Shown: positions 24,699 through 35,984, counted from the stretch's first letter. The stretch: DNA of 64,000 nucleotides from Bordetella genomosp. 9 (GCF_002119725.1 NZ_CP021109.1:2790001-2854000), one strand, 5' to 3'. Notes: a model not told the origin generated them from the letters alone. Program-made: numbers and translations.

Positions 24699-25016
24699 AT
24701 GCAACGCAATTTCGATCTGATCGTCACCATCCTCGGCGCATTCCGCGATGCCGACGCGCCCGCGCTCAGCGGACGGGACATTACGGCCGCCGTGCAGGAG
24801 CTGGATATGGAGGGCGCCACCCCGGAGGCCGTCAGCCACCATTTGGAACTGCTGGCCGACGCCGGCCTGGCGCGCAAGCTGACAGAGGGCACGACCGGGC
24901 AGGACGCCATGTGGCGCATCACCTGGAAAGGCTATGACGCCCTGGAACAGGATGAGGACGACGAAGAAGAAGACGAGGAAGACGAAGACGAGGAGGACGT
25001 TGACCTGGACGATTGA
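24699..25016 (+). CDS. Small winged-helix protein with highly acidic tail (DUF2513-like)
   Basis: A 105-residue cytoplasmic protein. The first 80 residues (MQRNFDLIVTILGAFRD ... AVSHHLELLADAGLARKL ... WRITWKGYDALE) have the order and spacing of a winged-helix fold as in DUF2513 proteins. The last 22 residues are almost only Asp and Glu. An in-frame GTG 15 nt upstream is an alternative start, but the ATG has GAGAGG before it. The acidic tail could mimic nucleic acid or mediate protein contacts; that is inference. Confidence 0.7.
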   Translation: MQRNFDLIVTILGAFRDADAPALSGRDITAAVQELDMEGATPEAVSHHLELLADAGLARKLTEGTTGQDAMWRITWKGYDALEQDEDDEEEDEEDEDEEDVDLDD

Positions 25017-25071
25017 CACCACGCCCCGATCAGCCGTTGCCGCGGCCTCGCAGCGGCGGCGATACAGGGAC

Positions 25072-25102
25072 AAAAAACAAGGGGCGCCGCGGCGCCCCTT
25101 GT
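25072..25102 (-). terminator. Intrinsic terminator of pckG
   Basis: A perfect 12-bp stem (ACAAGGGGCGCC / GGCGCCCCTTGT, 2-nt loop) is followed on the minus strand by six T. It lies 20 nt past the pckG stop and could also affect the convergent small gene ending at 25016. Confidence 0.9.
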
Positions 25103-25121
25103 GCTTGCCGTCGCGGGCGGA

Positions 25122-26978
<1,857 letters not shown>

Positions 26979-27414
26979 TGGCTTATCTCCTGATCTGGTC
27001 ATAAAAATCTGTCGCGGCGCCATGGCACCGATAATCCGCGCGGACACCACCGCTTTTTTTCTGTTTCATCGGCCTGTCATGAATCTCCTGCATGCCGGGG
27101 TGTATCGGGCGATCATACCCGGGGGGATGACAACCCCGTCAACCCGACCACATGGCGGATCGCAGCCGCCGGTGAGCATAGACGGGCCGGACGCCGCCTG
27201 ATCGTGTCAGAGTGAGGCGAAGCGTCACAGTTTTCGCCAACCCCGCAGCAAAACCGGGGCGAATGGGCCCTGCGTCGCGAAGCTGCCTCAGCCCGCCTTG
27301 GCATCGCCACGGGGCCCCCTGCTGCTCCATCCCCTTTCGTTCTCGCTCGGCCGGCAAGCAAATAGCTTCGGAATTGAACTTCTATTTTCGTTTGTGTTGT
27401 TTTATGATCGAAAT
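26979..27414. promoter_or_regulatory. Divergent intergenic region pckG-glpR
   Basis: 436 bp without a gene. The left part is upstream of pckG; the right end is AT-rich and carries a split TATTTTCG / CGAAATA repeat just before glpR (listed separately). No other structure convinced me. Confidence 0.5.
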
Positions 27415-27415
27415 A
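27383..27415. promoter_or_regulatory. Candidate GlpR operator at the glpR start
   Basis: TATTTTCG (27383-27390) and CGAAATA (27409-27415) form an imperfect inverted repeat in an AT-rich island that ends at the glpR ATG. GlpR-type repressors recognise TTCG/CGAA half-sites, so autoregulation of glpR-glpD is plausible. Confidence 0.4.
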
Positions 27416-28203
27416 TGGATCTGAACCCCCGCCAGCTGGCCTTGCTGGACGCCGTCCGCCAGCAACAAGCCGTCTCCATCGACGCGCTTGCCCAGCGTTT
27501 CGGCGTCACGCTGCAAACCGTGCGGCGCGACGTGGGCCTGCTGGCCCGCGCGGGCCTGCTGGCGCGCTTTCACGGGGGTGTGCGCGCGCCGGGCGCTTCC
27601 ACCACGGAAAACATTGCCCACGCCCAGCGGCAGGCCGTAAACGCGGAAGGCAAGCGCCGCATTGCCGAAGCCGTCGCCAGGCAGGTTCCGGACGGCTGTT
27701 CGCTCATCCTGAACATCGGCACCACGACCGAAGCCATCGCGCGGGCGCTGTTGCGCCATCGCGGCCTGCGAGTCATTACCAACAATCTGCACGTCGCCGA
27801 TATCCTTGGCGCGAACCCGGACTGCGAGGTCATCGTGGCCGGCGGCTTGCTGCGCCCGGGCGACCGCGCCATCGTCGGCGAGGCCGCCACCGAGTTCATT
27901 CGCCAGTTCAGGGTAGATATCGGCCTGATCGGCATTTCCGGCATCGAGCCCGACGGCACCCTGCGCGACTACGACCTGCGCGAAGTCAGCGTGGCGCGCG
28001 CCATCATCCAGCAGTCCCGTGAAGTCTGGCTCGCGGCGGATCACGGCAAGTTCCAGCGCCAGGCCATGGTTGAAGTCGCCCATGTCTCGCGCATCGACCG
28101 GCTGTTCACCGACGCCCCCCTTCCCGACCCGCTGGCAGCCGTACTGCGCGATGCCGGCGTGCAATGCGAAATCGCCTCCCCATTCTCCACGGCAGCGCCA
28201 TGA
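27415..28203 (+). CDS. glpR: Glycerol-3-phosphate regulon repressor (DeoR family)
   Basis: A 262-residue repressor. The N-terminal DeoR helix-turn-helix (NPRQLALLDAVRQQQAVSIDALAQRFGVTLQTVRRDVGLL) is followed by the sugar-phosphate sensor domain with NIGTTTEAIARALL, TNNLHVADIL and the C-terminal EVWLAADHGKFQRQAMVEVA typical of GlpR. It overlaps glpD by 4 nt (ATGA), so both are on one message and glycerol-3-phosphate is the expected inducer. Longer in-frame starts have no conserved residues. Confidence 0.92.
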   Translation: MDLNPRQLALLDAVRQQQAVSIDALAQRFGVTLQTVRRDVGLLARAGLLARFHGGVRAPGASTTENIAHAQRQAVNAEGKRRIAEAVARQVPDGCSLILNIGTTTEAIARALLRHRGLRVITNNLHVADILGANPDCEVIVAGGLLRPGDRAIVGEAATEFIRQFRVDIGLIGISGIEPDGTLRDYDLREVSVARAIIQQSREVWLAADHGKFQRQAMVEVAHVSRIDRLFTDAPLPDPLAAVLRDAGVQCEIASPFSTAAP

Positions 28204-29801
28204 CCACCGCTACGAAGTCCACCACCCCGCCCGCGCGCGACCGCCTGCTGGCGCAACTCGATACCGCCCAGACCTGGGACGTCGTCGTCATCGGCGGGGG
28301 CGCCACCGGCCTGGGGACCGCGGTGGACGCTGCCGCTCGCGGCTATCGGACGCTGTTGATCGAGGCTGCCGACTTCGCCAAGGGCACATCCAGCCGCGCG
28401 ACCAAGCTGGTGCACGGCGGAGTGCGGTACCTGGCGCAGGGCAATATCAGCCTGGTGCGCGAAGCGCTGCACGAGCGGGGTCTGCTGGGCCGCAATGCGC
28501 CCCATGTGGTGTGGCCGCTGGGCTTCGTCGTGCCGGCCTACAACCTGCTCGACCAGCCCTTCTACGGCATCGGCCTGAAGATGTACGACATGCTCGCCGG
28601 CCGCCTGAACCTGGCGCCGAGCCGTTCGCTTTCGCGCGCGCAGGCGCTTGCCGACGCCCCCACCCTTGCGCCTGAAGTGGGCGGCCACCGCCTGCGCGGC
28701 GGCATCCTCTATTACGACGGGCAGTTCGACGACGCGCGGCTGGCGGTCACGTTGGCCCGCACGCTATTCGACCTGGGCGGCGTCGCGGTCAACTACATGG
28801 CCGTCACGGGGCTGAACCAAAGCAATGGCCGCATCGACGGCGTCACGGCGCGCGACGTCCTGAGCGGGACGTCCTTCGTGCTGCGCGCCCGCTGCGTGGT
28901 CAACGCCACCGGCGTGTGGGTGGACGAGGTGCGGCGAATGGAAGACCGCGCCGCCCGGCCGATCGTGGCGCCCAGCCAGGGCGTGCACCTGACGCTGCCG
29001 CGCGATTTCCTGCCGGGCGACAAGGCGATCCTGATTCCCAAGACGGATGACGGGCGCGTGCTGTTCGTGGTGCCATGGAACGGGCACACCATCGTCGGGA
29101 CCACCGATGGCCCGCGCGCCGACCTGCCGCTGGAGCCGGATGCCAGCCGGGAAGACGTCGACTTCATCCTGCGCACAGCGGGCCGCTACCTGAGCCGCAA
29201 GCCTTCCCGATCCGACGTCACCAGCGTGTGGGCGGGCCTGCGGCCACTCGTCAAGGCGGCCGGAGAAGGCGCCACCAAGACGCTGTCGCGCGAGCACACC
29301 ATCCTGGTTTCCAATGCCGGCCTGGTCACCGTCACCGGGGGCAAGTGGACGACTTACCGGCGCATGGCGCAGGACGTCATGGACACCATCCTGCGCGAAC
29401 ACCGGCTGCCTCACGCCCCGTGCCGTACCGAAAGCCTGGCGCTGCACGGCGCGGGCGCCGCGCCGGACCCGCGCGCCCCCGCCGGGACGCCGGACGCCTA
29501 CTATGGCAGCGATCTGCCCGCGCTGCGGGCGCTGCCGGGCGCGGAAAACATGCTGGTCCCCGCCAGCGGACTGAGCGAAGCCCACGTGCGCTTCGCGGCA
29601 CGCTATGAACTGGCGCGCACGGCCGAGGATGTGCTGGCCCGGCGCAACCGCGCCCTTTTCCTGGACAGCGCAGCCGCGGTGCGTGCCGCGCCCGCCGTCG
29701 CCCGCATCCTGGCCGAGGAGCTCGGGCATGACGGCGCATGGCAGCGCCAGACAGTGTCGGACTTCGAACGCACCGCCCGGCAGTACCGCCTGGACGACTG
29801 A
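28200..29801 (+). CDS. glpD: Aerobic glycerol-3-phosphate dehydrogenase
   Basis: FAD-dependent, membrane-associated enzyme oxidising glycerol-3-phosphate to dihydroxyacetone phosphate and passing electrons to quinone. The 533-residue protein shows the dinucleotide-binding motif VVVIGGGATGLGTAVDAAARGYRTLLIEAADFAKGTSSRATKLVHGGVRYL in segments characteristic of GlpD, then FYGIGLKMYDMLAGR, GVHLTLPRDF, VPWNGHTIVGTTD and the C-terminal helical DAO domain (VTGGKWTTYRRMAQDVMD). No glpK or glpF is in the window. Confidence 0.95.
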   Translation: MTTATKSTTPPARDRLLAQLDTAQTWDVVVIGGGATGLGTAVDAAARGYRTLLIEAADFAKGTSSRATKLVHGGVRYLAQGNISLVREALHERGLLGRNAPHVVWPLGFVVPAYNLLDQPFYGIGLKMYDMLAGRLNLAPSRSLSRAQALADAPTLAPEVGGHRLRGGILYYDGQFDDARLAVTLARTLFDLGGVAVNYMAVTGLNQSNGRIDGVTARDVLSGTSFVLRARCVVNATGVWVDEVRRMEDRAARPIVAPSQGVHLTLPRDFLPGDKAILIPKTDDGRVLFVVPWNGHTIVGTTDGPRADLPLEPDASREDVDFILRTAGRYLSRKPSRSDVTSVWAGLRPLVKAAGEGATKTLSREHTILVSNAGLVTVTGGKWTTYRRMAQDVMDTILREHRLPHAPCRTESLALHGAGAAPDPRAPAGTPDAYYGSDLPALRALPGAENMLVPASGLSEAHVRFAARYELARTAEDVLARRNRALFLDSAAAVRAAPAVARILAEELGHDGAWQRQTVSDFERTARQYRLDD

Positions 29802-29977
29802 ACGGCGCGCCCCGCGGCCGGACCGCTCGCATGCCGACACCGCGTCAGGGTCACGGCGGCGGCCGCAGCACATCGGGCGTAGAATCGGCCGGATTCCCGG
29901 CGTTCCGGCGGCACACGCGGGCGCCCTGGCTTGCACGATTCTGAACCGCGGCGCGCCCGCCACCCGGAGAACGCACG

Positions 29978-30976
29978 ATGTCCATCCCCCAGATCCAATT
30001 CGGCCGCACCGGCCTGAAGGTGTCCCGCCTGGCGTTGGGCACGATGACGTTCGGTCTGCAGACCGAGGAAAGCGTGGCGGACCGCATCCTGGACAAGGCC
30101 AGCGAGGCCGGCATCAACTTCCTGGACACCGCCAACGTCTATCCCCTGGGCGGCACGCCCGATACCGTGGGCCGCACGGAAGAAATCCTGGGGCGCTGGC
30201 TCACCGGCCGGCGCTCCCGGTTCATCCTGGCGACCAAGGCGGTAGGCGTGATGGGGCCGCAGGAATGGGAACGCGGCGCGTCGCGCAAGCACCTGCTGGA
30301 CGCGATCGACGCATCGCTGAAGCGGCTGCAGACCGACTATGTCGACCTGTACCAGCTGCATTCCGACGACACCGGCACGCCGCTGGACGAAACGCTGGAA
30401 GCCCTGGATACCATCGTCAGGTCCGGACGCGCGCGCTACGTCGGCGTGTCGAACTTCCTGGCATGGAGGCTGGCCACGGCGCTTGGACGGTCCGACTTGC
30501 GGCGGCTGACGCGCTTCGTCTCGGTGCAGCCGCGCTATAGCCTGCTGTTCCGCGAGATCGAACGTGAACTGCTGCCGCTGTGCGAGGCCGAGGGGCTGGC
30601 GGTGATTCCCTACAACCCGCTGGCGGGCGGTCTGCTCACGGGCAAGCACCGGCCCGACAGCCCCCCGGCTCCCGGCACCCGCTTCACGCTTGGCACGGCC
30701 GCCGGCCGCTATCAGGACCGCTACTGGAACGAACGGTCTTTCCAGACGGTGGAAGCGCTGCGCGAAGTGGCGGCGCAAGCCGGCGTGCCGCTCACCACGC
30801 TTGCCATGGCGTGGGTGCTTGCCAATCCAATCATCACCGCGCCCCTGCTTGGCGCAAGCAAACCCGAACAATTGGACGACACCCTGGCGGCGGTCGGCTA
30901 CAGGCTCGACCCATCGCTGAAGGAGCGGCTGGACACGCTCACTCACGAATACCGTTTTGGGGATGCCGTCCGCTGA
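29978..30976 (+). CDS. Aldo/keto reductase, first gene of a three-gene operon
   Basis: A 332-residue NAD(P)H-dependent oxidoreductase with the AKR barrel. The catalytic tetrad is visible: Asp and Tyr in NFLDTANVYPLGG, Lys in LATKAVG and His in YQLHSDD. It resembles the YajO/Tas type with GTMTFG near the start. The substrate cannot be told from sequence. The following gene starts at the next base after its stop codon. Confidence 0.9.
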   Translation: MSIPQIQFGRTGLKVSRLALGTMTFGLQTEESVADRILDKASEAGINFLDTANVYPLGGTPDTVGRTEEILGRWLTGRRSRFILATKAVGVMGPQEWERGASRKHLLDAIDASLKRLQTDYVDLYQLHSDDTGTPLDETLEALDTIVRSGRARYVGVSNFLAWRLATALGRSDLRRLTRFVSVQPRYSLLFREIERELLPLCEAEGLAVIPYNPLAGGLLTGKHRPDSPPAPGTRFTLGTAAGRYQDRYWNERSFQTVEALREVAAQAGVPLTTLAMAWVLANPIITAPLLGASKPEQLDDTLAAVGYRLDPSLKERLDTLTHEYRFGDAVR

Positions 30977-31657
30977 ATGCCCATGCCGCCGACCGATCGT
31001 TCCGAATCCATGCCGTCCGACTTGATCGGCACCGACATCCCACCGGCTTTCGAGCCGGAATGCGCACCAGCGACCCCGGGGCAACAGCCAGCCCCGCTGG
31101 TATCGGCACAGGAGGCCCCCGTCCCGGACTGGAATCCGCCCGTGCACGAAAGGCTGACGGCCCTGCTCGACCAAAACGGCATCGCGTACCGGTTGCTGCA
31201 TCATGCCGCCGAGGGCCGGTCCGAAGCCGTTGCAGCGTTGCGCGGCACGGCCGTGGGCCAAGGCGCCAAGGCCCTGGTATGCCGCGTCAAACTCTCGTCC
31301 ACGCAGCGCACGCACGTTCTGGCCGTCTTTCCCGCCGACCGGCGGGCGGACCTGGACGCCATCGCCCGGGCCAGCGGCGGCAAGAAAGCATCGCTGGCCT
31401 CGCGCGACCTGGCGCGCGCGCTGACCGGATGCGAGATCGGCGCGATTCCGCCCTTCGTATTCAACCCCGCGCTGACGCTGCTCGTCGACGAAACCCTTGG
31501 CAGCCGTTTTGAAGAAATCGTCTTCAATGCGGGGCGGCTCGATGCATCGATTGTCATGCGGGCGAGCGACTATCTGACGCTCGTCCGGCCGCGTACCGCT
31601 GCATTCACGCGGGAGGCAGAGCGGGATACCGCCGATGCCGTCCGTGCCGGCGATTGA
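30977..31657 (+). CDS. YbaK/EbsC-family aminoacyl-tRNA deacylase-like protein
   Basis: The 226-residue protein carries a YbaK/ProX domain over residues about 55-210 (TALLDQNGIAYRLLHHA, QGAKALVCRV, ASRDLARALTGCEIGAIPPFVF, ETLGSRFEEIVFNAGRLDASIVM), the fold of trans-editing enzymes that remove wrongly attached amino acids from tRNA. It is nearest to the YeaK-like group. About 55 Pro-rich N-terminal residues are outside the domain; a later Met at 31010 would shorten but not remove this extension. Confidence 0.82.
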   Translation: MPMPPTDRSESMPSDLIGTDIPPAFEPECAPATPGQQPAPLVSAQEAPVPDWNPPVHERLTALLDQNGIAYRLLHHAAEGRSEAVAALRGTAVGQGAKALVCRVKLSSTQRTHVLAVFPADRRADLDAIARASGGKKASLASRDLARALTGCEIGAIPPFVFNPALTLLVDETLGSRFEEIVFNAGRLDASIVMRASDYLTLVRPRTAAFTREAERDTADAVRAGD

Positions 31658-31672
31658 GGAACAAGGACAGCC

Positions 31673-32479
31673 ATGTGCCTGGCCGTGCTCGCCATCCGGA
31701 CCCTGCCGGACATTCCAGCCGTCATCGCCGCCAACCGCGACGAGTACCATGCCCGCCCATCGGCCGCTGCGGCGCCGTGGCAGGACGATCCGCGCATCGT
31801 CGCCGGCCGCGACCTGCAATCAGGAGGCACCTGGATGGGGATGACGCGCGGCGGCCGCTATGCGCTGGTGACGAACTACCGTGACCCGATGACCATCCTG
31901 CCTGGCGCGCCATCGCGCGGCAAGCTGGTGGAAGACTTTTTGCGCGGCGACGCCGCGCCGGCCGACTACGCAGCGCATGTGCAGCGTATTGGCGAGGCCT
32001 ACAACGGCTTCAACCTGATCGTCGGAGACCGCGACGAGACCTGGTACTACAGCAACCGAGGCGGACCGGCCCACGCCCTTCCTCCAGGCATATACGCGCT
32101 GTCCAACCATCTGCTCGATACGCCATGGCCCAAGTTGGAACGCGTCAAGGCGGCATTCACGGCGATCCTGCGCACGCAATCCCGGCCTGACGTCGAGGCC
32201 TTGTTCGATGCGCTTGCCGACCGGTCGCCGGCGCCAGACGCCGAGTTGCCCGATACCGGCGTCGGCCTGGAACGGGAGCGATTCCTCAGCAGCCCTTTCA
32301 TCGTCGGCCTGACCTACGGTACGCGCTGTTCGACCGTGATGGTCGTCGGGCGGGACCATGGGGAACTGTATGAAAGGCGCTTCGCGCCAAACGGCTCGCC
32401 GGCAGGCCGGTCCAACTGGAACCTGGCGTCCGGCCGTCCGCCACGGTCTACGACCGAAATCGCCGACCCATTCCCGTAA
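31673..32479 (+). CDS. NRDE (TANGO2-like) family protein
   Basis: A 268-residue cytoplasmic protein with the family name motif ANRDE (IAANRDEYHARPS) at the N-terminus, WMGMTRGGRYALVTNYRDP and a conserved FNLIVGDRDETWYYSNR. The first Cys after Met (MCLAVLA) suggests an N-terminal-nucleophile-type hydrolase fold, but the reaction is not established; eukaryotic TANGO2 is linked to metabolism and haem handling. It begins 15 nt after the YbaK-like gene in the same operon. Confidence 0.88.
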   Translation: MCLAVLAIRTLPDIPAVIAANRDEYHARPSAAAAPWQDDPRIVAGRDLQSGGTWMGMTRGGRYALVTNYRDPMTILPGAPSRGKLVEDFLRGDAAPADYAAHVQRIGEAYNGFNLIVGDRDETWYYSNRGGPAHALPPGIYALSNHLLDTPWPKLERVKAAFTAILRTQSRPDVEALFDALADRSPAPDAELPDTGVGLERERFLSSPFIVGLTYGTRCSTVMVVGRDHGELYERRFAPNGSPAGRSNWNLASGRPPRSTTEIADPFP

Positions 32480-32667
32480 TGCGGTCCGCGCGCTGGACGG
32501 AAATCAAAAATTTCGCAAGCGGCCGCCATGGTTCCGCACTGCCGCAGAACTTTCACCGCGCGGCGCCGTCCAACCGGATACGTGACGGGCACGGGCGTTG
32601 CGCCCGGCGCTTGTTGCACTGTTGTCGAGACTCAAGAAGCATCCTGTTCAACCATGGGAGAAAAACG

Positions 32668-33099
32668 ATGAAAACGCTTCGTTTCGATCGGACCAAGATG
32701 ACCGCCCTTGCCGCCCTACTGGTGCTGGGCGCAGCGATGGCGCCCGCCTATGCCGACCTGCCGCCGGTGCAGACGCAGGGCAATGTGCAATACGTGACGG
32801 GCGGAGTCGGGTTGGACGAGTCCACCGCCATGAAGGCCGCGGAAAAGGACTATCCGCTCACGCTCGTGTTTGCCCAGAAACAGGGCGACCAGAACGTATA
32901 CACCGCCGACGTGCCGGTGACGATTACCGACAACAAGGGCGCGACGGTGCTGCAGGCCACCACCAACGGGCCTTACATGCTCGTCAAACTTCCGCCGGGG
33001 CAATACACCATCCGCTCCACCTACAACGGCACGGAAAAAGTGCAGCGCGCGACGGTAGCTCCCGGCTCGCACGCCCGGTCGGTCTTCGAATGGCAGTGA
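32668..33099 (+). CDS. Secreted carboxypeptidase-regulatory-like (prealbumin-fold) protein
   Basis: A 143-residue protein with a clear signal peptide (LAALLVLGAAMAPAYA). The mature part contains a beta-sandwich-like pattern (DVPVTITDNKGATVLQATTNGPYMLVKLPPGQYTIRSTYNG) seen in carboxypeptidase-regulatory-like domains. A periplasmic or surface role is likely; partners are unknown. GGGAG precedes the ATG. The gene stands alone, with a GC-rich hairpin (33101-33120) directly after it. Confidence 0.75.
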   Translation: MKTLRFDRTKMTALAALLVLGAAMAPAYADLPPVQTQGNVQYVTGGVGLDESTAMKAAEKDYPLTLVFAQKQGDQNVYTADVPVTITDNKGATVLQATTNGPYMLVKLPPGQYTIRSTYNGTEKVQRATVAPGSHARSVFEWQ

Positions 33100-33100
33100 C

Positions 33101-33120
33101 GCGCGCCGGCTTCCGCGCGC
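33101..33120. terminator. GC hairpin between convergent genes
   Basis: GCGCGC at 33101-33106 and 33115-33120 can pair around an 8-nt loop directly after the secreted-protein gene, which faces arfB. There is no T-run, so it is a weak terminator candidate. Confidence 0.3.
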
Positions 33121-33210
33121 TGAACGTGACATAGCAACACAAAGGATCGCGGATACAGCGCCCAGACCCGGCCATCGGTGGGCGTCACGGCGGCAGCAGT
33201 CGCACCCCTG

Positions 33211-33630
33211 CTAGCCTTCGCTGGCAATCTTTCCGCGCAACTGTTTGATCTGGCCGTGCCGCACCTTGCGCTGCACCCGGCGCTGCTGTGAAGCCCGCGT
33301 CGGCTTCGTGGCCTTGCGGGCTTTGACCGGGCGGATGGCGTCCTCGATCATCTCCGCCAGACGTTCGATGGCCGCCGCGCGGTTCTTGTCCTGGCTGCGA
33401 TAGGCCTGCGACTTGATCACTACCACGCCATCCTTCGTAATGCGTCGATCGCCGCTGCCCAGCAAGGCGGCTTTCACCGCATCGGGCAGCGAAGAGGCTC
33501 GGATGTCGAAGCGCAGATGCACCGCGCTCGAGACCTTGTTGACGTTCTGTCCGCCCGCGCCCTGCGCGCGGATCATGCCGAACGCAATATCGCGTTCGTC
33601 CAGGAGTACATTGCCGGAAAGGGGAATCAT
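33211..33630 (-). CDS. arfB: Alternative ribosome-rescue factor / peptidyl-tRNA hydrolase ArfB
   Basis: A 139-residue protein with the class-I release-factor motif GGQ (AQGAGGQNVNK, residues about 23-33) that hydrolyses peptidyl-tRNA on stalled ribosomes, and the basic C-terminal tail (KARKATKPTRASQQRRVQRKVRHGQIK) that enters the empty mRNA channel. Length and domain order match Escherichia coli YaeJ/ArfB. Confidence 0.95.
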   Translation of the reverse strand: MIPLSGNVLLDERDIAFGMIRAQGAGGQNVNKVSSAVHLRFDIRASSLPDAVKAALLGSGDRRITKDGVVVIKSQAYRSQDKNRAAAIERLAEMIEDAIRPVKARKATKPTRASQQRRVQRKVRHGQIKQLRGKIASEG

Positions 33631-33757
33631 GGCAACGAGTCTACGCGCTTCACGTGGATAAGGCCGTTTCCTGACAACCTACCCGCCGGCAAGGTTGCTC
33701 GGGCTCATGGTTGAAATCGCCGATACACTGCCCCAAATAGTAGGCGTGAGGAACACC

Positions 33758-34795
33758 ATGAAGCCTTTGTCTGAAATCCCGTTTTCGGTCCTCGACCTTG
33801 CACCCATCGCGCAAGGCCGCACGGCCGCGGACGCTTTCCGCAATACCGTTGAGCTGGCGCGGCATGTCGAGTCCCTGGGCTACAACCGCTTCTGGCTGGC
33901 GGAACACCACAACATCAACGGCATCGCCAGCAGCGCCACCGCGGTGCTGATCGGCCACGTCGCCGCACATACGAAGACCATTCGCGTCGGCTCCGGCGGC
34001 GTGATGCTGCCCAACCATGCGCCGCTGATCATCGCCGAGCAGTTCGGCACGCTGGAATCGCTGTTCCCGGGCCGCATCGACCTGGGGCTGGGACGCGCGC
34101 CCGGCAGCGACGGCCTGACGCAGCGCGCGCTGCGCCGGGACCCCCGCAGCGGACTGGAGTTTCCAACGCTGCTGGACGAGTTGCGCGCTTTCTTCCGCCC
34201 GGCCCACGCCACGCAAGCGGTCCGCGCCATCCCTGGCGAAGGACTGAACGTGCCGATTTGGCTGCTTGGGTCCAGCGATTTCAGCGCGCGGCTGGCGGCG
34301 GAACTCGGCCTGCCCTTCTCCTTCGCGGGACATTTCTCTCCGGAAGGCATGGCCGCCATGCAGCTGTACCGCCATCTGTTCAAGCCCTCGGAGGTCCTGG
34401 ACAAGCCCTATGCCATGATCGGCGTGCCCATCATCGCGGCCGATACGGACGAGGAAGCGCGTTTTCAGGCCACCACGCAGGAACAGAAGTTCCTGTCCCT
34501 GGTCCGCGGCCATCGCCTGCAGCTGCAACCCCCGGTGCGCGACATGTCGGCGGTATGGAACGACTGGGAAAAAGCGGCAGTGCAGCAACGCCTCGGTGCG
34601 GCCATCGTCGGCGGCCCGGACACGGTGCGCCGCGAGCTGGAGGCGCTGATCGCCCGTACGCAGGCCGATGAGGTGATGATCGTTTCCGACTTTTACGAGC
34701 CCGCCGACCGGCTGCGCTCCTATGAGATCCTGGCGGCCATCAAGCAGGCGGAGCCCGCGCAAGCGCCTCAAACCGGTGTGCCGGTTGCGCAATGA
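33758..34795 (+). CDS. LLM-class flavin-dependent oxidoreductase (luciferase-like)
   Basis: A 345-residue FMN-dependent monooxygenase-like enzyme of the YhbW type: [12 protein letters not shown] at the start, [66 protein letters not shown] and a C-terminal [14 protein letters not shown]. The substrate is unknown. The ATG at 33758 ([10 protein letters not shown]) follows GAGGAAC; an upstream in-frame Met would add 21 unrelated residues. Confidence 0.9.
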   Translation: MKPLSEIPFSVLDLAPIAQGRTAADAFRNTVELARHVESLGYNRFWLAEHHNINGIASSATAVLIGHVAAHTKTIRVGSGGVMLPNHAPLIIAEQFGTLESLFPGRIDLGLGRAPGSDGLTQRALRRDPRSGLEFPTLLDELRAFFRPAHATQAVRAIPGEGLNVPIWLLGSSDFSARLAAELGLPFSFAGHFSPEGMAAMQLYRHLFKPSEVLDKPYAMIGVPIIAADTDEEARFQATTQEQKFLSLVRGHRLQLQPPVRDMSAVWNDWEKAAVQQRLGAAIVGGPDTVRRELEALIARTQADEVMIVSDFYEPADRLRSYEILAAIKQAEPAQAPQTGVPVAQ

Positions 34796-34918
34796 CACCG
34801 TCCGGCCACGGCACCCCGGTACCATGAATCTTTCTCCCGTGCCAAAGGGTGCGGCATTTTTCAACCAGGGCCCCGCGGGCCCGCATGCGCCGCGCAAGTC
34901 ACGGCAAGGACGTTTCGA

Positions 34919-35308
34919 ATGAGCATCGTCGAACTCACCAAGGATTCCTTCCAGGAAGCCATTCAACCGGACGGCACGCTGATTGTCGATTTCTGGGCGC
35001 CGTGGTGCGGCCCGTGCCGCGGCTTCGCGCCGGTGTTCGAGAAAGCGGCCGAAGAGCATCCCGACGTTACGTTCGCGAAGGTGAATACCGACGTCGAACA
35101 GGAACTGGCTGGCGCGCTGGGCATCCGGTCGATCCCCACCCTGATGGTTTTTCGTGAACAGGTGCTGCTGTTTTCGCAGCCGGGCGCGCTTTCGGCCGGC
35201 CAGCTGAACGAGCTGCTGACCAAGGTCAAGGAGCTCGATATGGAGAAAGTGCACCAGGAAATCGCCGCTGCGCAGGAAAAGCACGACGCCGGCAACGGCG
35301 AGGTCTGA
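34919..35308 (+). CDS. Thioredoxin with C-terminal extension
   Basis: A 129-residue cytoplasmic disulfide reductase. The active site WCGPC (residues about 29-33) and cis-proline loop IRSIPTLMVF are intact. About 20 extra charged residues follow the normal end (DMEKVHQEIAAAQEKHDAGNGEV), forming a likely helix. The gene follows the flavin enzyme on the same strand but 123 nt downstream, so joint transcription is possible, not proven. Confidence 0.93.
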   Translation: MSIVELTKDSFQEAIQPDGTLIVDFWAPWCGPCRGFAPVFEKAAEEHPDVTFAKVNTDVEQELAGALGIRSIPTLMVFREQVLLFSQPGALSAGQLNELLTKVKELDMEKVHQEIAAAQEKHDAGNGEV

Positions 35309-35324
35309 TCTCAGCAGGGGGGCC

Positions 35325-35909
35325 CTAGCCGGTCCGCAGCCTGGATCGTCCCCGGGTCAGGTTGACGATCCAGGCATCGACCTGCGCGGCCGCCTGCCGC
35401 GGCACCGCGAGGGTCAGTACGACGCCCTCGGCGTTGAAGTCTTCCTCCATGATCGTCGCGCCGGCCTGGGCCAGATGCGATTTCACGTGCTGCAGCTCGC
35501 CATACAGGCAGGCGCAGGTCGCCAGGACGGTTTCGATGATCGCCTGCTTGGGCGCCAGCCGCAGGCACGTCGCGGCCGTGCCGCCGTAGGCGCGCACCAG
35601 TCCCCCCGTACCCAGATTGATCCCGCCATACCAGCGCGTGACCACCACGGCGACGCGGTCGCAGTCCTGTCCTTCTATTGCCTGCAGGATAGGTCTGCCG
35701 GCCGTGCCGCCGGGCTCGCCGTCGTCGCTGAAACGGTAGGCCGCCCCGATGCGATAGGCCCAGCAGTTGTGCGTGGCCCCCGGGTCGGCATGCGAGGCGA
35801 TGAAGGCCAGGGCAGCCTCGACGTCGGACGCGGGCCCGGCATGGGCCAGGAAGACGCTTTTCTTGATCGTCTCGCGGTGCGAGTGGCGACCGGCCAGCGT
35901 ACTGGCCAC
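35325..35909 (-). CDS. IMPACT/YigZ family protein
   Basis: A 194-residue protein with the N-terminal IMPACT domain (KKSVFLAHAGPASDVEAALAFI, THNCWAYRIG, SDDGEPGGTAGRPILQAIEGQ, VVVTRWYGGINLGTGGLVRAYGG) and a C-terminal ferredoxin-like domain. Relatives have been linked to translation, but the role is unclear. GTG is used as start with AGGAG upstream; the nearest ATG is out of frame. It converges on the thioredoxin gene with only 16 nt between stops. Confidence 0.9.
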   Translation of the reverse strand: MASTLAGRHSHRETIKKSVFLAHAGPASDVEAALAFIASHADPGATHNCWAYRIGAAYRFSDDGEPGGTAGRPILQAIEGQDCDRVAVVVTRWYGGINLGTGGLVRAYGGTAATCLRLAPKQAIIETVLATCACLYGELQHVKSHLAQAGATIMEEDFNAEGVVLTLAVPRQAAAQVDAWIVNLTRGRSRLRTG

Positions 35910-35984
35910 GTCATTGCTCCTGCCGGGAAAAGGACAATGCGCACATACGTACCCCGGGAACCGCCGCGCGGCGGCTGAGGAAAA

